Assembly: GCF_002967075.1 (NCBI RefSeq)
Contig: NZ_PUGE01000002.1
Span: 372,001 to 436,000 of the forward strand
Direction of reading: 5' to 3'
From: Corynebacterium sp. J010B-136
GTDB lineage: Bacteria; Actinomycetota; Actinomycetes; Mycobacteriales; Mycobacteriaceae
DNA length: 64,000 nucleotides
Part shown: positions 9,877-18,603 of the stretch, piece after piece
Layout of the letters: the number at the start of each line of letters is the position of its first letter
How positions within the stretch are numbered: position 1 is the first letter of the stretch
Made by a program: the position numbers and the translations under genes
Notes under the pieces: generated by a model
Seen by the model: only the letters and a program-made list of their open reading frames with translations
Told to the model about the DNA's origin: nothing
The model's database searches: none

Positions 9877-11169
9877 ATGGGCACATCATCTTTACTGGCG
9901 GTGGAAAAGCCACACTTGCCGCGGCCTACTTTCCGCGAAATCCTGCGTGATCTCGGACCTCATGAAATTGGCGATGGTCTAGTGGCCTTGATCTTCTCTG
10001 CCTCCGGACCCATCGCGGTCATCCTCGCGGCAGCAGCGGCGGGCAATCTCAGCCCGGATCAAACCTCCTCGTGGATCTTCGGTGCCTTCCTGGGCAACGG
10101 CATCCTTACGCTGTTGATGACATATCTTTACCGGAGCCCGCAAGCCTATTTCTGGACCATCCCCGGCACAGTACTCGCCGGCGATGCCTTGATGCACTTG
10201 AGCTTCGGCGAAGTTATCGGTGCGTATCTCGCCACTGGGCTTTTGGTATTTCTACTCGGCTGGACCGGACTCATCGGCAAGATTATGGCGCTCCTGCCAC
10301 CGACGATTGTCATGGCGATGGTCGCCGGCATTTTCTTGCGCTTTGGGCTCGACCTCATCAGCGCCGCCACCGACGCTCCGCTGATTGCGCTGCCAATGAT
10401 TCTCGTCTTCGTCGCCCTTAGCGCCATCCCGCGCTTAGCTGCGGTCGCTCCACCGGTGGCTGTCGCAGCGGTGATTGGCACCATCATCGCGATTGTCTCC
10501 GGGCAACTAGGCGGCGGAATCCTCGCCGATGGCGTCATCGCCTCACCCGTGTTCACCGCTCCGGAATTCTCCCTTGCAGCGATGGCGGAACTCGTTATCC
10601 CGCTGACTATTACCGTGGTCATCGTGCAAAACGGCCAGGGCATCGCAGTGCTCCAAGCAGCAGGGCATAAGCCCGGCGTCAATGTCGCCGCGGCTGTCAG
10701 CGGACTGGTCTCCATGCCCATGGCGCTGATTGGAAATATCTCTACCTGTTTAACCGGCCCGACAAATGCCTTGATTGTCTCCGGCCCGCACAAGGACCGG
10801 CACTATGCCGCAGCCATGGTCACCGCCGTCGGCGCGATTGCCGTAGGACTATTCTCTCCAGTATTCGTGGGCTTCATGCTAGCCATGCCTGCGGCATTTA
10901 TCGCAGCCCTTGCTGGCATCGCCATGCTCACCCCGCTGAAGAATGCCTTCATCGCCGGATTTTCCGGTGCCTATTCCACCGGCGCGCTGGTCTGTTTCCT
11001 GATTACAGTCTCAGAAATTTCACTGCTGGGTATCTCCGCACCGTTTTGGGGCATCGTCTTTGGCTGCCTCGTTGCATGGCTTATGGATGCCTGCGCGCAG
11101 AAAACCTCCGTGGTCGAAGAATCCCCAGCAGAAGAAACCACCGAGGAACTTCAGCCCACAAGGTCCTAG
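9877..11169 (+). CDS. BenE-family benzoate/H+ symporter-like transporter
   Basis: A 430-residue membrane protein with about 12 helices of the BenE/nucleobase-ascorbate superfamily. Recognisable parts are DGLVALIFSASGPIAVIL near residue 31 and the conserved helix 8-10 region with VIVQNGQGIAVL and the CLTGPTNALI loop. BenE proteins import benzoate with protons (family knowledge), though no aromatic catabolic genes are in this window, so the substrate is open. ATG 9877 is preceded by AGGAG at about 10 bases. The gene is convergent with lysE and their stop codons overlap in one CTAG. Confidence 0.82.
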   Translation: MGTSSLLAVEKPHLPRPTFREILRDLGPHEIGDGLVALIFSASGPIAVILAAAAAGNLSPDQTSSWIFGAFLGNGILTLLMTYLYRSPQAYFWTIPGTVLAGDALMHLSFGEVIGAYLATGLLVFLLGWTGLIGKIMALLPPTIVMAMVAGIFLRFGLDLISAATDAPLIALPMILVFVALSAIPRLAAVAPPVAVAAVIGTIIAIVSGQLGGGILADGVIASPVFTAPEFSLAAMAELVIPLTITVVIVQNGQGIAVLQAAGHKPGVNVAAAVSGLVSMPMALIGNISTCLTGPTNALIVSGPHKDRHYAAAMVTAVGAIAVGLFSPVFVGFMLAMPAAFIAALAGIAMLTPLKNAFIAGFSGAYSTGALVCFLITVSEISLLGISAPFWGIVFGCLVAWLMDACAQKTSVVEESPAEETTEELQPTRS

Positions 11170-11885
11170 GTCAACAGCAACTTGATGGTCAGCAGCGCCA
11201 TGATGCAGCCAATGCCGAAGTTGATGCCGCGCCACACCGCAGGGCGTGAAAGTACGTGCGAGAACTTGGCCGCAGCAAGGCCAACGGTGGGAAACCACAG
11301 CATGCTTGCTGCGATGGCGCCGGCAGCAAAGAACCATCGGCCGGTTTCGCCGTATTGGTTGGCAAGCCCGCCAATCATTACCAGCACATCAACATAGGCC
11401 GCTGGGTTGAGCCAGCAAATCGCCAGGGTCGCGAGAGCCGGCTTCACCCAGGTCGATTGGCGTACTTGCTGGCGCAGACGCGTGGTGCGCCGCCGAGTAT
11501 CAACCGGGGAGGAACCGCCCAAGCTGCCACCATCAAAAGCATCGATTTGCTGTGTCTTATTCGGCTCGACCTGCGCAGGGGAGAGGGTTTCAACCTTGTC
11601 GCGCAAAGCATCGCGGAAGCACAGGTAAGTAAAGTACGCCAGATAAATCGCACCCAGATACTTCAGCACCACAAGCGCGGTCGGGAAAGTTTCCACCAAA
11701 TAGCCCACGCCCGCGGTGCCACCGCTGATTAAAATGATGTCGGAGACCGCGCAAATCGCAATGACTATCCACACGTGCTCGCGCTTAATGCCCTGTTTGA
11801 TCAGCAGGGCATTTTGCGGGCCAATCGCTACGATCAGTGAGAGCCCTAGTGCGAAACCGGCGATGAGGATAGACAGCGTTGACAT
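11166..11885 (-). CDS. lysE: LysE-type basic amino acid exporter
   Basis: A 239-residue membrane exporter of the LysE/ArgO family, which expels L-lysine and L-arginine when their cytoplasmic level rises. The N-terminal helix ends with the family motif AIGPQNALLIKQGIKRE (about residues 21-37). A long polar loop separates helices 3 and 4, as in C. glutamicum LysE, and the WLNPAAYVD motif follows. It is divergently transcribed from a LysR-type regulator at 11955, the arrangement of lysE/lysG, so lysE is expected to be activated by that regulator. Identity to LysE versus ArgO cannot be separated by eye. Confidence 0.9.
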   Translation of the reverse strand: MSTLSILIAGFALGLSLIVAIGPQNALLIKQGIKREHVWIVIAICAVSDIILISGGTAGVGYLVETFPTALVVLKYLGAIYLAYFTYLCFRDALRDKVETLSPAQVEPNKTQQIDAFDGGSLGGSSPVDTRRRTTRLRQQVRQSTWVKPALATLAICWLNPAAYVDVLVMIGGLANQYGETGRWFFAAGAIAASMLWFPTVGLAAAKFSHVLSRPAVWRGINFGIGCIMALLTIKLLLT

Positions 11886-11942
11886 ATCTCTACTGTGCAG
11901 TCGCTTGTCGATGAAGTCCAGTTATTGAATTTCACCTTAGGT

Positions 11943-11948
11943 TAGAAT
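11943..11948 (+). promoter_or_regulatory. -10 box of lysG, possibly leaderless transcript
   Basis: TAGAAT sits 6 bases before the ATG at 11955, so transcription would start at about the A of the start codon. No Shine-Dalgarno sequence precedes the ATG, which fits leaderless translation. The 69-base lysE-lysG gap must also hold the lysE promoter and the regulator site. Confidence 0.5.
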
Positions 11949-11954
11949 GGCTTC

Positions 11955-12836
11955 ATGAATCCGGTACATTTGGAAACCTTGCTGGCCATCGTGGATGAAG
12001 GCAGCTTTGAATATGCTGCGACGGTGCTGGGAATCACACCGTCGGCGGTTAGCCAAAGAATCAAATCACTTGAAGCCTCCACGGGTCGTGTTTTGCTGCG
12101 CCGTGCTAACCCTGTCACGGCGACTGACGCCGGGGAGATTTTGGTGCAATCTGCCAGGCGCATGGCGCTGGTACAGGCAGAAACGGATGCGCGCTTAGGG
12201 CAACGCTTGCAACGCGTGCCGTTGTCGGTGGCGGTTAATAATGACACCCTAGCCACGTGGTTTAAGGCCGTGATGGCAGAGATGGCGCAATACGGCGAGG
12301 CAGCGCTGCGGCTGCGCGTCGAAGATGAAACCCGCACCTTGGCTATGCTGCGCCGTGGTGACGTGCTGGGCGCCATTACCCATGAGCAAGCTCCAGTCTC
12401 GGGTTGTGTTTCCGAATATTTAGGCACCATGCGCTATGTTGCGGTCAGTACCCCGGATATTAAAACTCGCTTTAACACGGAGTTGGGCCTGGCGTGGCGG
12501 CAAATGCCGCTGGTGATCTATGGCCCGCAAGATGCGATCTTGGACCGCGCGATGCGCGACCGTGACGTGGAATTGCATGTCATCCGCGGCCGGGTATCCC
12601 AGATCCCGACGTCCGAGGCCTATCTCGAAGCCGTACGTATCGGTTTAGGTTGGGGAGTGCTGGCAGAAATCCAGGTCCAGCAATATCTCGATTCAGGCGA
12701 ACTAGTGGCTCTGGACGGCGAGGATATTGAAGTGGACCTGTACTGGCAGCGCTGGCGATTAGAATCTGAAGTTCTAGAAAAGCTCACCAGCAGTGTTATC
12801 AGCGCCGCGCGGGCGGCGCTGCCACAACGTAAATAA
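11955..12836 (+). CDS. lysG: LysR-family regulator of lysE (LysG/ArgP type)
   Basis: A 293-residue LysR-type transcription factor. The N-terminal winged helix-turn-helix is in residues 1-60 (FEYAATVLGITPSAVSQRIKSLE), followed by the periplasmic-binding-protein-like sensor domain. LysG/ArgP proteins bind lysine, arginine or histidine and switch on the amino acid exporter; its position head-to-head with lysE supports this. The length is normal. Probably translated from a leaderless mRNA. Confidence 0.9.
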   Translation: MNPVHLETLLAIVDEGSFEYAATVLGITPSAVSQRIKSLEASTGRVLLRRANPVTATDAGEILVQSARRMALVQAETDARLGQRLQRVPLSVAVNNDTLATWFKAVMAEMAQYGEAALRLRVEDETRTLAMLRRGDVLGAITHEQAPVSGCVSEYLGTMRYVAVSTPDIKTRFNTELGLAWRQMPLVIYGPQDAILDRAMRDRDVELHVIRGRVSQIPTSEAYLEAVRIGLGWGVLAEIQVQQYLDSGELVALDGEDIEVDLYWQRWRLESEVLEKLTSSVISAARAALPQRK

Positions 12837-12848
12837 CCTGCGGAATTT

Positions 12849-13937
12849 CTAGCGGTCAAACAGTGGAAGTTGGAAATCCTCTGGGTTTTTCACTTCCTCA
12901 CCAGCAGGCAACGCCCCTGGCAGGGTGGTGCCATCTGCAAATGGCTGACCGCCAAAGCGATCGCGGTCATGTGGTTCCATCAACCACGCCATGTCTGGGC
13001 CGACTGGCACGATCTTGGTGGGGTTAATCTCGGTGTGCACCATGAAGTAGTGCTGCTTGATCTCGGTGAAGTCCGTGGTGTCACCAAAGCCTGGAATCTG
13101 GAAGAGCTCTTGGAGGTAGCCGCGGATATTAGGCAGCTCAGCCATCTTGTGACGAGAGCACTTAAAATGGCTGTAATACACTGGGTCGAAACGAATCAAG
13201 GTGACAAAGAGGCGGATATCGGTCTCGGTGATGTGGTCACCCACCATGTAGCGCTGCTTGCCTAGGCGGTCTTCTACCCAGTCCAGTGCTTCCCACATGA
13301 ACTCATATGCCGATTCATAAGCTTCTTGTGAACCTGCAAAGCCGCAGCGGTAGACACCGTTGTTGATCGATTTGAAGATGTAGTAGTTAATCTCTTCTAT
13401 CTCTTCGGCGTGCTGTGCTGGGTAGAGGTCTGGCGCGCCCTCGCGCTGGAAATCTTTCCAGTTGGTGATGAAATCACGAACGATAGAAGGGTAGTCATTG
13501 GTGACTACGCGACCGGTGGATTCCTCCACGATGGCTGGAACCGTAATTCCACGGGGGTAATCGGGGAAGCGCTTAAAGTAAGCATCTTGCAAACGCGGAA
13601 TCTGCAGGACTGGGTCAACTCCGCCTTCATCAAGGTCGAATTGCCAAGAGCGAACGTCGTGCGTCGGGCCAGCCAGTGCCAGCGAGATGGTGTCTTCCAA
13701 CCCCATCAAGCGGCGTGCAATAACGGTGCGATGCGCCCACGGGCAGGCACGAGCTACTGCCAAGCGGTAGCGGCCAGCTTCTTGTGGCCAGTGGAATGTG
13801 CCATCTTCCTGCTCTGTTGGCTCGCTGATGTCGGGGACGATGCGATCCTCGATGTAATTGGTATCGCGAATAAACTCTCCATCGGGAGAGGCGTTGCGTG
13901 CTTCTTGGACTGGTTCCTGCGTGTTCTCGGTTGCCAT
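12849..13937 (-). CDS. Glutathionyl-hydroquinone reductase-like (ECM4/YqjG) protein
   Basis: A 362-residue member of the Xi class of glutathione transferases. The thioredoxin-like half contains the catalytic CPWAHR motif (Cys about residue 65); the helical C-terminal domain has the VGDHITETDIRLF signature. Such enzymes remove glutathione from hydroquinones; corynebacteria use mycothiol, so the natural thiol partner here is uncertain. C. glutamicum has a homologue beside lysEG. An upstream palindrome at 13958-13973 lies about 20 bases before the start and could be an operator. Confidence 0.87.
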   Translation of the reverse strand: MATENTQEPVQEARNASPDGEFIRDTNYIEDRIVPDISEPTEQEDGTFHWPQEAGRYRLAVARACPWAHRTVIARRLMGLEDTISLALAGPTHDVRSWQFDLDEGGVDPVLQIPRLQDAYFKRFPDYPRGITVPAIVEESTGRVVTNDYPSIVRDFITNWKDFQREGAPDLYPAQHAEEIEEINYYIFKSINNGVYRCGFAGSQEAYESAYEFMWEALDWVEDRLGKQRYMVGDHITETDIRLFVTLIRFDPVYYSHFKCSRHKMAELPNIRGYLQELFQIPGFGDTTDFTEIKQHYFMVHTEINPTKIVPVGPDMAWLMEPHDRDRFGGQPFADGTTLPGALPAGEEVKNPEDFQLPLFDR

Positions 13938-13957
13938 GTCACTCCTTTATTCCATTG

Positions 13958-13973
13958 TGTTGACGTATCAACA
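13958..13973. promoter_or_regulatory. Inverted repeat upstream of hydroquinone reductase-like gene
   Basis: TGTTGA-CGTA-TCAACA, two perfect 6-base arms with a 4-base centre, lies 21 bases upstream of the minus-strand start. The size and position suit a dimeric repressor site. The cognate regulator is unknown. Confidence 0.35.
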
Positions 13974-14111
13974 ACTCTAGTTCATTTGTTGCGCAAAATC
14001 TAGACCGAACCCACGCGCGAGAGATAAAGGTTTGGCAACAGCTGGCAAAATGGTGGGGCGCGCCGACTTAGCTGGCTGTCAGCAGCGACGATTTCGCATA
14101 GTGTTTAGGTT

Positions 14112-15668
14112 ATGAGCACGAATACACCGTCCCACGATCAACCTGATAAGGCATCAGACTTTGATGACGAGTTGGGTGTTCCTGCATACAAACCGTCCAC
14201 CGACTCGACTCCTGCCGCGGCATCGCCAGCTTCCGCCTCGCCGGCCTCTGCTGCTGATCAGACCGCTGAGTCCACCAGCCCATCGGATCAGCCCACGACG
14301 TCTTTCGAGCGCCCCTCCGATGCGGAGATTAAAGCTAGCGAGCAGCGCAAAGCATCCGCCAAGAAACCAAGCGGTGTACGCATCGTGGAAAGTGTCGACC
14401 CAGTAGCGTCCATGCCTTCGACACCAGCCGCGACATCGGAACCAGCTGCGGCCGCCTCCGAGCCAAATCCGGTAGACACTCCATCAACTTCGGAGCCTGC
14501 GAAAGACACCGCAGCACCTAAGGCGCCCGCAAACTCTGACTCTTCAGACACCGACTCCTCGGGTTCCGCTTCCGGTGGTGCTGCAGCTGCTGGTGCTGGC
14601 GCAGCTGCGGGAGCCGGCGCTGCAGGAGCAGGCTTTGCCGCTGCACATGCGTCGGGTGCTAAGGATGCCGAGCCGGAGGCTGCGAAGCCTGAAACCACCC
14701 AAGAAGTTCCGCGCTCGAGCGTCTTCGACCGCCCCGGACGTGCTCAACCACAAGAAATTACGCCCAATACCACCCAGGCTCCTCAGTCCGCTGTTGAGTC
14801 CCAACCTACGGAGACGATGAACATGGGCCCTACAACTGGTTCACAGAACAATCCTTACGATGACCGTGATTTCGCTAGCCGCGATACCTCCTTCGACCAA
14901 TCGCCGACGTCGGTAAACTCATCCGCTGATTACGGCAATGAACCAACTACCGTGCAGCCGGCTGCAGTACCAGCAGGTGGCGCAGCGGCTGGTGCGGGCG
15001 CAGCAGGATACTCGGCGACGCAGCACTTTGATTCACCATCGCAGTACTCGGATGACACGGCCTTGGCTCTCGATGCCGATACCGCCGCAGCAGCCCAGGC
15101 TGAGGAAGAACAAGCACTGCGTCGTCAGTATGGCAAGCGCGGCACCATTGACTTTGGTTTGCTCTTCATCCGTATCGCGCTGGGTGGCTTCCTCATCGTT
15201 GAGGGCGTGCGCACACTCTTTAGCATCGGGGAGTCCGCTGGAATCTCCGGACTGGAGTCTGAATATGCTAGCTACTCGATGGCCAATATCCTGGCCATGG
15301 GTATTCCAGTAGGACAGCTCGTTGCAGGTGTATTCCTGGTGCTGGGCCTTCTGACCCCATTTGCATCCATGCTGGCACTCGTTGTTACCGGCTTCATGGC
15401 TATCCACGAGTTGGCTGTTTCCGGTGCAGGTTTGGACGTCTTTGGCTGGCCTGAGTCCCTGTGGCTGGCACTAGTCTTGTTCGTAGTTAACGTTGGCGTA
15501 CAGTTCACCGGCCCAGGATTTATCTCTGTTGACTCCGCACTTGGTGTGAAGGCACTCTCGAGCCCGGCTCGTCGTCCATTGGCTTCGTCGTGGGTTTTCT
15601 TTATCCTCGGTGCAGCGGCACTGGTAGCTGTGTGGTGGTTCGGCGCCGGTATCAACCCGCTGAACTAA
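14112..15668 (+). CDS. DoxX-family membrane protein with long low-complexity N-terminus
   Basis: A 518-residue protein in two parts. Residues 1 to about 340 are disordered, rich in Ala, Pro, Ser, Thr and acidic residues, with Gly/Ala-rich blocks around 155-180 and 285-300. Residues about 345-515 are four to five transmembrane helices of DoxX type (start KRGTIDFGLLFIRIALGG). DoxX proteins in actinobacteria belong to membrane oxidoreductase complexes with rhodanese or SodA partners (known for M. tuberculosis); no such partner is adjacent here. The long disordered N-terminus is a corynebacterial habit. Followed by a strong terminator. Confidence 0.78.
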   Translation: MSTNTPSHDQPDKASDFDDELGVPAYKPSTDSTPAAASPASASPASAADQTAESTSPSDQPTTSFERPSDAEIKASEQRKASAKKPSGVRIVESVDPVASMPSTPAATSEPAAAASEPNPVDTPSTSEPAKDTAAPKAPANSDSSDTDSSGSASGGAAAAGAGAAAGAGAAGAGFAAAHASGAKDAEPEAAKPETTQEVPRSSVFDRPGRAQPQEITPNTTQAPQSAVESQPTETMNMGPTTGSQNNPYDDRDFASRDTSFDQSPTSVNSSADYGNEPTTVQPAAVPAGGAAAGAGAAGYSATQHFDSPSQYSDDTALALDADTAAAAQAEEEQALRRQYGKRGTIDFGLLFIRIALGGFLIVEGVRTLFSIGESAGISGLESEYASYSMANILAMGIPVGQLVAGVFLVLGLLTPFASMLALVVTGFMAIHELAVSGAGLDVFGWPESLWLALVLFVVNVGVQFTGPGFISVDSALGVKALSSPARRPLASSWVFFILGAAALVAVWWFGAGINPLN

Positions 15669-15689
15669 TACGCATTAAGCGCAAGAAAG

Positions 15690-15738
15690 CGCGCCAGTCA
15701 GAATCCTTTGTGGAAACTCTGACTGGCGCGTTTTTTAA
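15690..15738 (+). terminator. Strong rho-independent terminator after DoxX gene
   Basis: A 13-base stem (CGCGCCAGTCAGA paired with TCTGACTGGCGCG) with a loop of about 15 bases, followed by TTTTTT. It lies 21 bases after the stop codon. Confidence 0.9.
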
Positions 15739-15846
15739 TGTGTATCTGGTTTCGCTAGCACTGCTTTCGGCAAAAGGGATCGCCGAATTAGCTAACCAGC
15801 CTGGTTGACTAGTTAGCTCTTGCTAGCGGTGGGGATCGCCCTGGTT

Positions 15847-16968
15847 TTAGATGAGGCTCATCGCTCCCATGCTGCTTACGTGGTGCGTATTGCCCACAAG
15901 TTTTCCGCCTGGGGTGTGCAGGCGGACTTTGCCGCGGTGGCGTCGCATTCTCCCGCGACTCGGTTTGCCTCGTTTCTTCCGGCTCGGCGAAGATGGACCG
16001 CCATCATCATTCACGCCGTTGTGGTACTTGCACAGCATCGTCAGATTCGACGGTTTGGTATGGCCGCCGTTCTTGTGGGCGTCGATGTGGTGGACCTGGC
16101 ACCTATCAGCGGGCACGTTGCAGTCTGGCCACGGGCAGACAAGGTTTTCTGCCATTGCCAAGGTGCGTAGCTTGTCGGATGCGAAGCGGGCTTCGTAGAG
16201 GTTGACCGGTCCGGCGGTGGGGTGGAAGAGTCCAACGTAGAGCTTGTCGCCAAGGGCGCCTTCCATCGCGGCGTTGATGAACTCGGCGCCGGTCATGGTG
16301 GTGCCATCAGAAAGACCGATGATGACCTCGTCGCCGCGACCGCAGGAGACTTTGGCGAAATCATCGAGGCCGATAGCGATAACGGTGCGGTATTCCGGTT
16401 TGGTGAGGCCGGTGCCGTTTCCTTCGACGAGGTCCCAGAATGGTTCGAGCAATGCTTCGGAGCGTGGCTGGTCGTCGTTGGTGATTTCGGCGTCGAGGGT
16501 TTTCTCGAGGTCGGTAATACGGCGTTGGGTATCGGTAATGCTAATGGTGCGTAGGCCGTCGATAGCCCGGCCGACGCGTACGCCCGGTTTCTTCTTGGTG
16601 TCGCCGCCTTCTTCGGTGACGCGTTTCTTGGCGTGGGCTTCGACTTCTTCGAAGGTGCCTTCGTAAGCGATAAGTTCTGCACGCAGTTTCCACGCTGCGC
16701 CGCGGGTGTTGAGTTTTTTGGCGTGTTTGTTGACCATGTCTAAGTATTCGAGGCTTAATTGCCTCGCTTCGGCAAGCGCTACTGAATCGCGCTGCGCCTT
16801 GGGCGAGTCAGCGGGCCCGAAGAATACTGTGGCAAGCCTGGTGTATTTGCGTGCCGTGTTCAGTGGCATCAGGTCACCGGCAAGGTCATAAGGGGAGCAC
16901 TGATAAACGTCGCGGAGGATAGTTATTCCGCTTGTGTAGAAGAGTTTTATTATTTGTTGTCCGTTCAT
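15847..16968 (-). CDS. HNH endonuclease-domain protein (13E12/DUF222-like)
   Basis: A 373-residue protein. The C-terminal third has a canonical zinc-bound HNH motif: CPWPDC, then VHHIDAHKNGG, then NLTMLCKYHN. The N-terminal two thirds are helical and charged, as in the DUF222/13E12 proteins that are abundant in corynebacteria and mycobacteria. Their biological function is not established; a nuclease is expected from the intact HNH residues. Start ATG 16968 is used; TTG 16995 is the alternative. It is transcribed away from the GT-C gene and has no obvious operon partner. Such genes are often multicopy and mobile. Confidence 0.75.
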   Translation of the reverse strand: MNGQQIIKLFYTSGITILRDVYQCSPYDLAGDLMPLNTARKYTRLATVFFGPADSPKAQRDSVALAEARQLSLEYLDMVNKHAKKLNTRGAAWKLRAELIAYEGTFEEVEAHAKKRVTEEGGDTKKKPGVRVGRAIDGLRTISITDTQRRITDLEKTLDAEITNDDQPRSEALLEPFWDLVEGNGTGLTKPEYRTVIAIGLDDFAKVSCGRGDEVIIGLSDGTTMTGAEFINAAMEGALGDKLYVGLFHPTAGPVNLYEARFASDKLRTLAMAENLVCPWPDCNVPADRCQVHHIDAHKNGGHTKPSNLTMLCKYHNGVNDDGGPSSPSRKKRGKPSRGRMRRHRGKVRLHTPGGKLVGNTHHVSSMGAMSLI

Positions 16969-17124
16969 AACTTCGACACTAAAACGCCTTTGCAAGCCCT
17001 GGCTAGTGCAAGCTCAAAAACCTGTGGATAACTACGTTGACACGTCACGCAACTGGCAAAGTTATCCACAGGCGCGCCTCTGAGTCGGCATAAATACGCC
17101 GAAAAAGTACCTGAGATCGCGAAA

Positions 17125-17145
17125 AGGCCGGTGGTTAACCGGCCT
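17125..17145 (-). terminator. Terminator after GT-C gene
   Basis: AGGCCGG / CCGGCCT arms of 7 bases; on the minus strand the hairpin is followed by TTTTCG, 24 bases beyond the stop of the glycosyltransferase gene. Confidence 0.7.
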
Positions 17146-17168
17146 AGGGGAGAATCTAGCGCGTGATA

Positions 17169-18521
17169 CTAGATGCTTTGCGCAGTGTCGTGAGCGGTGG
17201 AATCATTAATCGGTACGAAGCGAAGCATGATTGCGGTGACGATCATGGTTGCGATGGCGAACCAGATGAAGTCGCTCATGACAATTTTGAAGACTAGTTC
17301 TTGTTCCCACACGTTGATGCTATCGCCCCAGTACCACTTCGGCGGGATGGTCAAGATTAGCAGTGACCACAGACCGAGGATGGAGACCATGATACCGGAT
17401 ACCCAGCTGAGGTGACGCCAGGTAGTCGCGCGGTAGAGCAGGACTGGGATGGCGATGGTGAGCCAGATCCAGTGGTGCGACCAGCTGACTGGGGAAATCA
17501 GCAGCATGATGAAAGCGTTGATCATGAAGGCTTCGATGTTGAGTCCGCGCTTATTCAGCGCGATCATCAACCAGCCACCGAGCACGACGGTGATAATGGC
17601 CAGGCAGAACCAGATGATCGTGGTGATCATGCTGGAAGTGTCCATGGCCTCTTGGGAGGTGTAGAGACGCTCGAGAAAGCCCTTGAGGGAGCTATTGGAT
17701 TGGTAGGCGGTTTGGACGCCGATTTCGCCGCCGGAGCCCATCGATAAGAGATTGACAGTGAAGTATTCCCACGCCACATCCCAGCGCACGGACGCGGCAA
17801 TAGCGGTGGCTACGATGGCAGAGATGCCTGCGGTGATAATCGGCTTGATTTCTTTGCGGACCAAGAAATACAGCAGCATGGCCAAAGGTGTGATTTTGAT
17901 GGCTGCGGCAACACCGATGAGCCAGCCTTGCGGGAGCCACTTGAGACGCTTGCGGGGGATTAAGTCCAAAGCAACGAGCGCCATGAGGATGATGTTGATC
18001 TGCGCGAAACCGTTATTCAAACGCACGGGCTCAAAGATTAAAACGATGCCCCACACCAAGGTGGCGACAGCGATGATATCGGAGCTGGCAAAACGATTGG
18101 CACGTTGCTTATTTAAGGCAAAAGCCAGCATGAGCAGCACGAGGCCGATGAGCAGATTGGATAGGATAATGACGATGTCGCCGGCCATAGCATCGCTAAA
18201 CCAATCACCAGCCAGTGGCACCATCACTAGCGCGCCAAAAGGTGGGTAAAGAAACGGCAGCGCAATATCCCCGGCCATCATGGGCACGGAGTAGACCTCG
18301 TTGCCGGCCATGAAAGCTTTAACGCCTTCGCGGTAGATGATCATGTCGATAGGAAAATCCGTCAACATCACCTGAATCGCCGTGGTTACCGTGGCGATGA
18401 TAACCCCAAGTAAGCCAATTAACCCCGCGATAGCGGGGGAGAAGAAGGCTGTGGGAGCAGCGACGTTCGTAGCCGCTGTCGGCACCGGCGGGTCTTGGTC
18501 AATATTTGGCGAAGTAGTCAC
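17169..18521 (-). CDS. DUF2029 / GT87-type polyprenyl-sugar glycosyltransferase
   Basis: A 450-residue GT-C membrane enzyme with 9-11 helices. The first extracytoplasmic loop has the family pattern D-x-x-x-YREG, then NEVYS, then LPFLYPPFGAL. Actinobacterial GT87 enzymes add alpha-mannosyl or arabinosyl units from polyprenyl-phosphate sugars to lipoglycans or wall polymers; the exact substrate here is unknown. I chose GTG 18521 (VTTSPNIDQ...) because the longer frame starts inside ilvD and crosses a strong hairpin at 18534-18577. No Shine-Dalgarno is visible at this start. Same strand as ilvD, 82 bases downstream. Confidence 0.78.
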   Translation of the reverse strand: MTTSPNIDQDPPVPTAATNVAAPTAFFSPAIAGLIGLLGVIIATVTTAIQVMLTDFPIDMIIYREGVKAFMAGNEVYSVPMMAGDIALPFLYPPFGALVMVPLAGDWFSDAMAGDIVIILSNLLIGLVLLMLAFALNKQRANRFASSDIIAVATLVWGIVLIFEPVRLNNGFAQINIILMALVALDLIPRKRLKWLPQGWLIGVAAAIKITPLAMLLYFLVRKEIKPIITAGISAIVATAIAASVRWDVAWEYFTVNLLSMGSGGEIGVQTAYQSNSSLKGFLERLYTSQEAMDTSSMITTIIWFCLAIITVVLGGWLMIALNKRGLNIEAFMINAFIMLLISPVSWSHHWIWLTIAIPVLLYRATTWRHLSWVSGIMVSILGLWSLLILTIPPKWYWGDSINVWEQELVFKIVMSDFIWFAIATMIVTAIMLRFVPINDSTAHDTAQSI

Positions 18522-18533
18522 AGGCCATAATGT

Positions 18534-18577
18534 TAGGCGGTGGGCCAGTACTTCGGTAAATACTGACCCACCGCCTA
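18534..18577 (-). terminator. Hairpin after ilvD
   Basis: Arms TAGGCGGTGGGCCAGTA and TACTGACCCACCGCCTA pair almost perfectly (17 bases, one mismatch) around a 10-base loop, between the ilvD stop and the GT-C start. There is no long T-run, so it may act as a partial terminator or a mRNA 3'-end stabiliser. Confidence 0.65.
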
Positions 18578-18603
18578 GGTGAAAATGTGGTGAACGTCGT
18601 TGA

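Noticed and set aside
9645..9950. 101-codon ORF upstream of the benzoate transporter
   Set aside because: Overlaps the transporter start by 74 bases in another frame, lacks a ribosome site and has biased composition.
11886..11954. DtxR site in the lysE-lysG gap (TTAGGTTAG)
   Set aside because: Only the left half of the consensus is present; the sequence is better explained as the lysG -10 region.
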